From Rhodococcus qingshengii JCM 15477 (GTDB lineage: Bacteria; Actinomycetota; Actinomycetes; Mycobacteriales; Mycobacteriaceae), in NCBI RefSeq assembly GCF_023221595.1, contig NZ_CP096563.1:3429501-3493500 (forward strand): DNA of 64,000 nt, in the 5' to 3' direction. Every line of letters starts with the position of its first letter. The stretch's first letter is position 1. This document shows positions 61,550 through 64,000 of this stretch, piece by piece. A model generated the notes under the pieces. It was not told the DNA's origin and did not search any database. It was given only the letters and a program-made list of their open reading frames with translations. The position numbers and the translations under genes are program-made.

Positions 61550-62371
61550 TCAGATGTCAGCGTCCTCGCTGCGACGTTCGAGGAACAACGTGTCACGCCA
61601 CCGCCCACCAAGTTGAGCGATACGCGAGCGAGTGCCGACGACTCGGAATCCGACGGCCTGGTGCAAGGCGACGCTTGCCCGGTTCTCCGGGAAAATCGAC
61701 GACTGCACTGTCCAGATCTCACTGGCGTCGGCGGCTTGCACCTGTCGGCGAAGCAGCAGCTTGCCCACGCCGCGCCCGCGAGCGCCGCTACCGATGTAGA
61801 TGGAGTTCTCGGCGACCCCGCGGTAGCAGTCTCGCGAGGACACCGGGCTGAGGCTCGCCCAGCCTTCGACGCGGCCGTCGATCTCGGCCACCCATCGATG
61901 ATCGGGTAACCATTGCGCGTCGAGCTTCTCGGCGGATGGCACCGAGGTGGTGAACGTCGCGGTTCCGGTGTCGATTCCTTCGCGGTAGATCGAGCGGACG
62001 GCATCCCAGTCGCCGGATTCCATGCGGCGCACCACCACGTCATCGGGAAGAACTCCCAGTGTGTCTTCGACCGGACCGCGAGCAGCCACGACGGCGGCTG
62101 CTGCCATCAGATCGGAGTATGCCGTTCCGGCAACACTGACAACCGAAGTGCCTTCACGCACCGAAGCCTCGACAAAACCGACCTCGATCAAGGCCTCGAG
62201 GTGGGCACTCAACGCCGACGGCTCGAGTGATGCGGCGTGTGCAATCGTGTCGACGTCGATCGGACCGCCGGCAGCAAGTCGGAGCACTCGCAGCCGCGTC
62301 GGATCACCCAGGCACGCAAACCTGCGCGCAAGTACGTCGGTGTCGAGGGGAGCGAGTGTTTCTGAACTCAT
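61550..62371 (-). CDS. ArsR-type regulator fused to a GNAT acetyltransferase (ArsN/PAT-like)
   Basis: A 273-residue two-domain protein from ATG 62371. Residues 1-85 form an ArsR-type winged helix (VLARRFACLGDPTRLRVLRLAAGGPIDVDTIAHAASLEPSALSAHLEALIEVGFVEASVREG) without the CxC metal site. Residues 110-273 form a GNAT domain like phosphinothricin acetyltransferase and ArsN1: VVRRMESGDWDAVRSIYREGIDTGTATFTT, WLPDHRWVAEIDGRVEGWASLSPVSSRDCYRGVAENSIYI, ARGRGVGKLLLRRQ, FPENRASVALHQAVGFRVVGTR. It may acetylate an amino-acid-like antibiotic such as arsinothricin and regulate itself. Confidence 0.85.
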   Translation of the reverse strand: MSSETLAPLDTDVLARRFACLGDPTRLRVLRLAAGGPIDVDTIAHAASLEPSALSAHLEALIEVGFVEASVREGTSVVSVAGTAYSDLMAAAAVVAARGPVEDTLGVLPDDVVVRRMESGDWDAVRSIYREGIDTGTATFTTSVPSAEKLDAQWLPDHRWVAEIDGRVEGWASLSPVSSRDCYRGVAENSIYIGSGARGRGVGKLLLRRQVQAADASEIWTVQSSIFPENRASVALHQAVGFRVVGTRSRIAQLGGRWRDTLFLERRSEDADI

Positions 62372-62473
62372 GAGGCGACTATAACGCCGCTGACCTGCAG
62401 TTTGGTCGGCTAGGTTCGGCAAGAGTGTCCCGGAGTGAGAAACAACTCAGCCACCGACCCCAGGGTTCGCCGG

Positions 62474-63496
62474 CTAACGCGCACCGATCGACGCGGCAAT
62501 CATCGACCACGAGTTGTGAAGATCGTCCTGCCAGTAACCCCAAGAGTGAGTGCCAGTTGCCCGGAAATCATAGGTGGCCGGGATGCCCAAGGAGTCGAGC
62601 CGCTCGGCCAAACGCTGGGTGCACTGGTTCGTCCCAGCCTCGATGACTCCACCCACGATCACCTGGTTCGCCAGAACGCCGAGGTCGCCGTTGACCATCG
62701 GTCCGCCCAGATTCTCGTGTGGGCCGGGCAGGCCCGATCCATTGCTGATGTAGAGGTCGACCCCCCGCAATCTCTCGGCGTTGACCACAGGATCGTTGGC
62801 TACCCAGCCCGGACCGCCGGGAGGACCCCACATGTTGTCCACGTTGCCGCCGCGGAATCCGACCACGAATCTCACGTAGTCCTGACCGGGTTGAGTACTC
62901 GTCTCGGCACACCCGCTGAAAGCACCGACGGCACGGTAAACCGATGGCGCCGCCTCGGCCAGGCTCAGAACCGAGGTACCTGCCATCGACAATCCGGCAA
63001 CGGCATTCGTACCCGTAGTCCCGAGCGTGGCATCGACGATCGGTGGCAACTCCTGGGTGAGAAATGTGGTCCACTTGTTCAGTCCGAGAACAGGATCGGG
63101 CTTCTCCCAGTCGGTGTAGTAGCTGTAGGCACCGCCGATCGGGTTGACGACGTTGACGTTCTTGTCGCCGAAGAAGTCGACGACGTCTGTCCGTGTCTGC
63201 CACGTCGCCGTGTCCTCGCCTCCGCCGGCGCCATTGAGTAGATAGAGGGTCGGCCGGGGCGCACTTGTGTCTGCCGGCCGAATCACCTCGAGCGGAATCA
63301 CCTTGTCCATCGCCGCCGAGTAGACGTACATAGTCAGCTGACGGGCGTTGATCTCCTCGACGTGATCGAGAGCTGAACCGCCTGAAGGGGATGTCGGGGC
63401 CGGGTCAGCCGAGGCCAACGCTGCTTCGCCGAACAGTCCCGTCCACGCGACGAGGGCGACGACAAGCATTGCCCGAGTACGTCCGATTCTTCTCAT
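62474..63496 (-). CDS. Secreted esterase of the antigen 85/mycolyltransferase family
   Basis: A 340-residue protein from ATG 63496, preceded by GAGGAGCG. The signal peptide spans about residues 1-30 (MLVVALVAWTGLFGEAALASA). The alpha/beta-hydrolase core has PTLYLLNGAGGGEDTATWQTRTDV, PIGGAYSYYTDWEKP, the nucleophile elbow AGLSMAGTS with S170, and the late histidine in TGTHSWGYWQDDL. Members transfer mycolic acids to trehalose or arabinogalactan in the cell envelope. This fits a mycolate-bearing genus. Confidence 0.88.
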   Translation of the reverse strand: MRRIGRTRAMLVVALVAWTGLFGEAALASADPAPTSPSGGSALDHVEEINARQLTMYVYSAAMDKVIPLEVIRPADTSAPRPTLYLLNGAGGGEDTATWQTRTDVVDFFGDKNVNVVNPIGGAYSYYTDWEKPDPVLGLNKWTTFLTQELPPIVDATLGTTGTNAVAGLSMAGTSVLSLAEAAPSVYRAVGAFSGCAETSTQPGQDYVRFVVGFRGGNVDNMWGPPGGPGWVANDPVVNAERLRGVDLYISNGSGLPGPHENLGGPMVNGDLGVLANQVIVGGVIEAGTNQCTQRLAERLDSLGIPATYDFRATGTHSWGYWQDDLHNSWSMIAASIGAR

Positions 63497-63582
63497 TGCC
63501 GCTCCTCGTGCTCGATTGCGGTGCCCGGCAACAGCTCGGTGGCGCTCGCTTCGCGGGCGTGCGGCTTGGTGGCTTGAAGTTG

Positions 63583-63999
63583 TCATGCCCGTTCGGGGTA
63601 TCCGGAAAACATCGAGAGCACCCGGGCGAGCTCCGGTCCGATGACCGCCATGGCCGGAGGTTCGATCATCTCGTTGTGTTCGCAGCGCACGGGCACCTCC
63701 ACGATCCGGCCCGTCACGAGTGGGCTCCATTCCTGCGGCGACCTGTCGCGCGGAATCGTGTCGTCTTCTCCGGATGCCAGGAAGATCAGCAGATCTCCTT
63801 CGTAGACCTGGGGAACGAACTGGTGCGTGATTCTCTGCGAAGTCTCGTACCCTCGGGCAATCCGTTCGAGGTCCCGACCGTCGACTCCCGTCTCGGGCCC
63901 GAGCCTCCGGGCCAACACGGCCGCCGCCTCGTCGAAGGTCAGATCTCGGTCGGTCTCGATCTCGAGGCCGAGTCCTCGCAGTATGTCTCGGACGTCGAG
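63583..63999 (-). CDS. C-terminal end of a thioesterase domain, probably of an NRPS/PKS (start beyond the right edge)
   Basis: The frame is open from 63999 to the stop at 63583, giving the last 138 residues. They match the end of a type I thioesterase domain: a lid region (RDLERIARGYETSQRITHQFVPQVYEGDLLIFLASGEDDTIPRDRSPQEWSPLVTGRIVEVPVRCEHNEMIEPPAMAVIGPELARVLSMF), with the catalytic histidine in CEHNEMIEP. Its neighbour is an antigen-85-like esterase. The synthase itself and its product lie outside the window. Confidence 0.8.
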   Translation of the reverse strand, partial: LDVRDILRGLGLEIETDRDLTFDEAAAVLARRLGPETGVDGRDLERIARGYETSQRITHQFVPQVYEGDLLIFLASGEDDTIPRDRSPQEWSPLVTGRIVEVPVRCEHNEMIEPPAMAVIGPELARVLSMFSGYPERA

Positions 64000-64000
64000 T

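Overview
The window is high-GC chromosomal DNA from a mycolic-acid actinobacterium, most likely Rhodococcus. The evidence is a pdtaR-type ANTAR regulator, a trpE-trpC-trpB-trpA-lgt-gltBD-pyk gene order typical of Actinobacteria, an antigen-85-like esterase, a complete mce (YrbE/Mce) transporter, CYP51 and CYP125-type P450s, and a mycofactocin-type dehydrogenase. Calls rest on reading the sequence and on remembered family features; no database search was run.

1-1759: the N-terminal part of a branched-chain-amino-acid-type binding lipoprotein, pdtaR, and a tRNA-Leu(CAA) gene. 1740-13193: an 11.4 kb integrated element bounded by a 21-bp direct repeat of the tRNA 3' end. Integrase and a HTH regulator read leftwards. 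An excisionase, small proteins, a prim-pol primase, a P4-type helicase and a run of overlapping unknown genes read rightwards. A three-gene cassette with a PemK/MazF-like protein lies at the right end. There are no capsid, tail, portal or conjugation genes. The layout (int and repressor against xis-primase-helicase, tRNA att site, about 11 kb, accessory genes at the far end) is that of a phage-inducible chromosomal island, so I read it as an actinobacterial phage-satellite candidate.

13194-32717: housekeeping genes. They are an AMIN-like lipoprotein, folD behind a ZTP (pfl) riboswitch, an SRPBCC protein, tesB, pyk, gltD-gltB, two TM2-domain proteins, lgt, trpA, trpB, trpC, a Trp-associated membrane protein, trpE, and a divergent bcpB-like peroxiredoxin. 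32758-36000: an extradiol dioxygenase divergent from a MarR regulator with a palindromic operator, and a 3-ketosteroid dehydrogenase with a near-consensus KstR box.

36004-61539: two paralogous TetR regulators flank a long co-directional gene block. From 55146 down to 36599 eighteen genes run with overlaps or short gaps: TetR, CYP123-type P450, SDR, CYP51, ferredoxin, SnoaL-like protein, unknown protein, FadD19-like ligase, CYP125-type P450, YrbEA, YrbEB, MceA-F and two Mce-associated proteins. A mycofactocin-type SDR lies just upstream. A rightward operon (aldehyde dehydrogenase, SDR, 3-hydroxyisobutyrate-dehydrogenase-like protein, carboxymuconolactone-decarboxylase-like protein) and an FAD dehydrogenase follow. 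Three promoters in this region (both tetR genes and the aldehyde dehydrogenase) share one architecture, TTGCYY-N17-TANNGT-N8-RTG, with a 16-bp palindrome centred exactly on the start codon. This points to leaderless, TetR-controlled transcription of one regulon for uptake and oxidation of a sterol-like or isoprenoid lipid.

61550-64000: an ArsR-GNAT fusion, an antigen-85-like esterase, and the C-terminal end of a thioesterase domain, probably of a nonribosomal peptide or polyketide synthase, that runs off the right edge.
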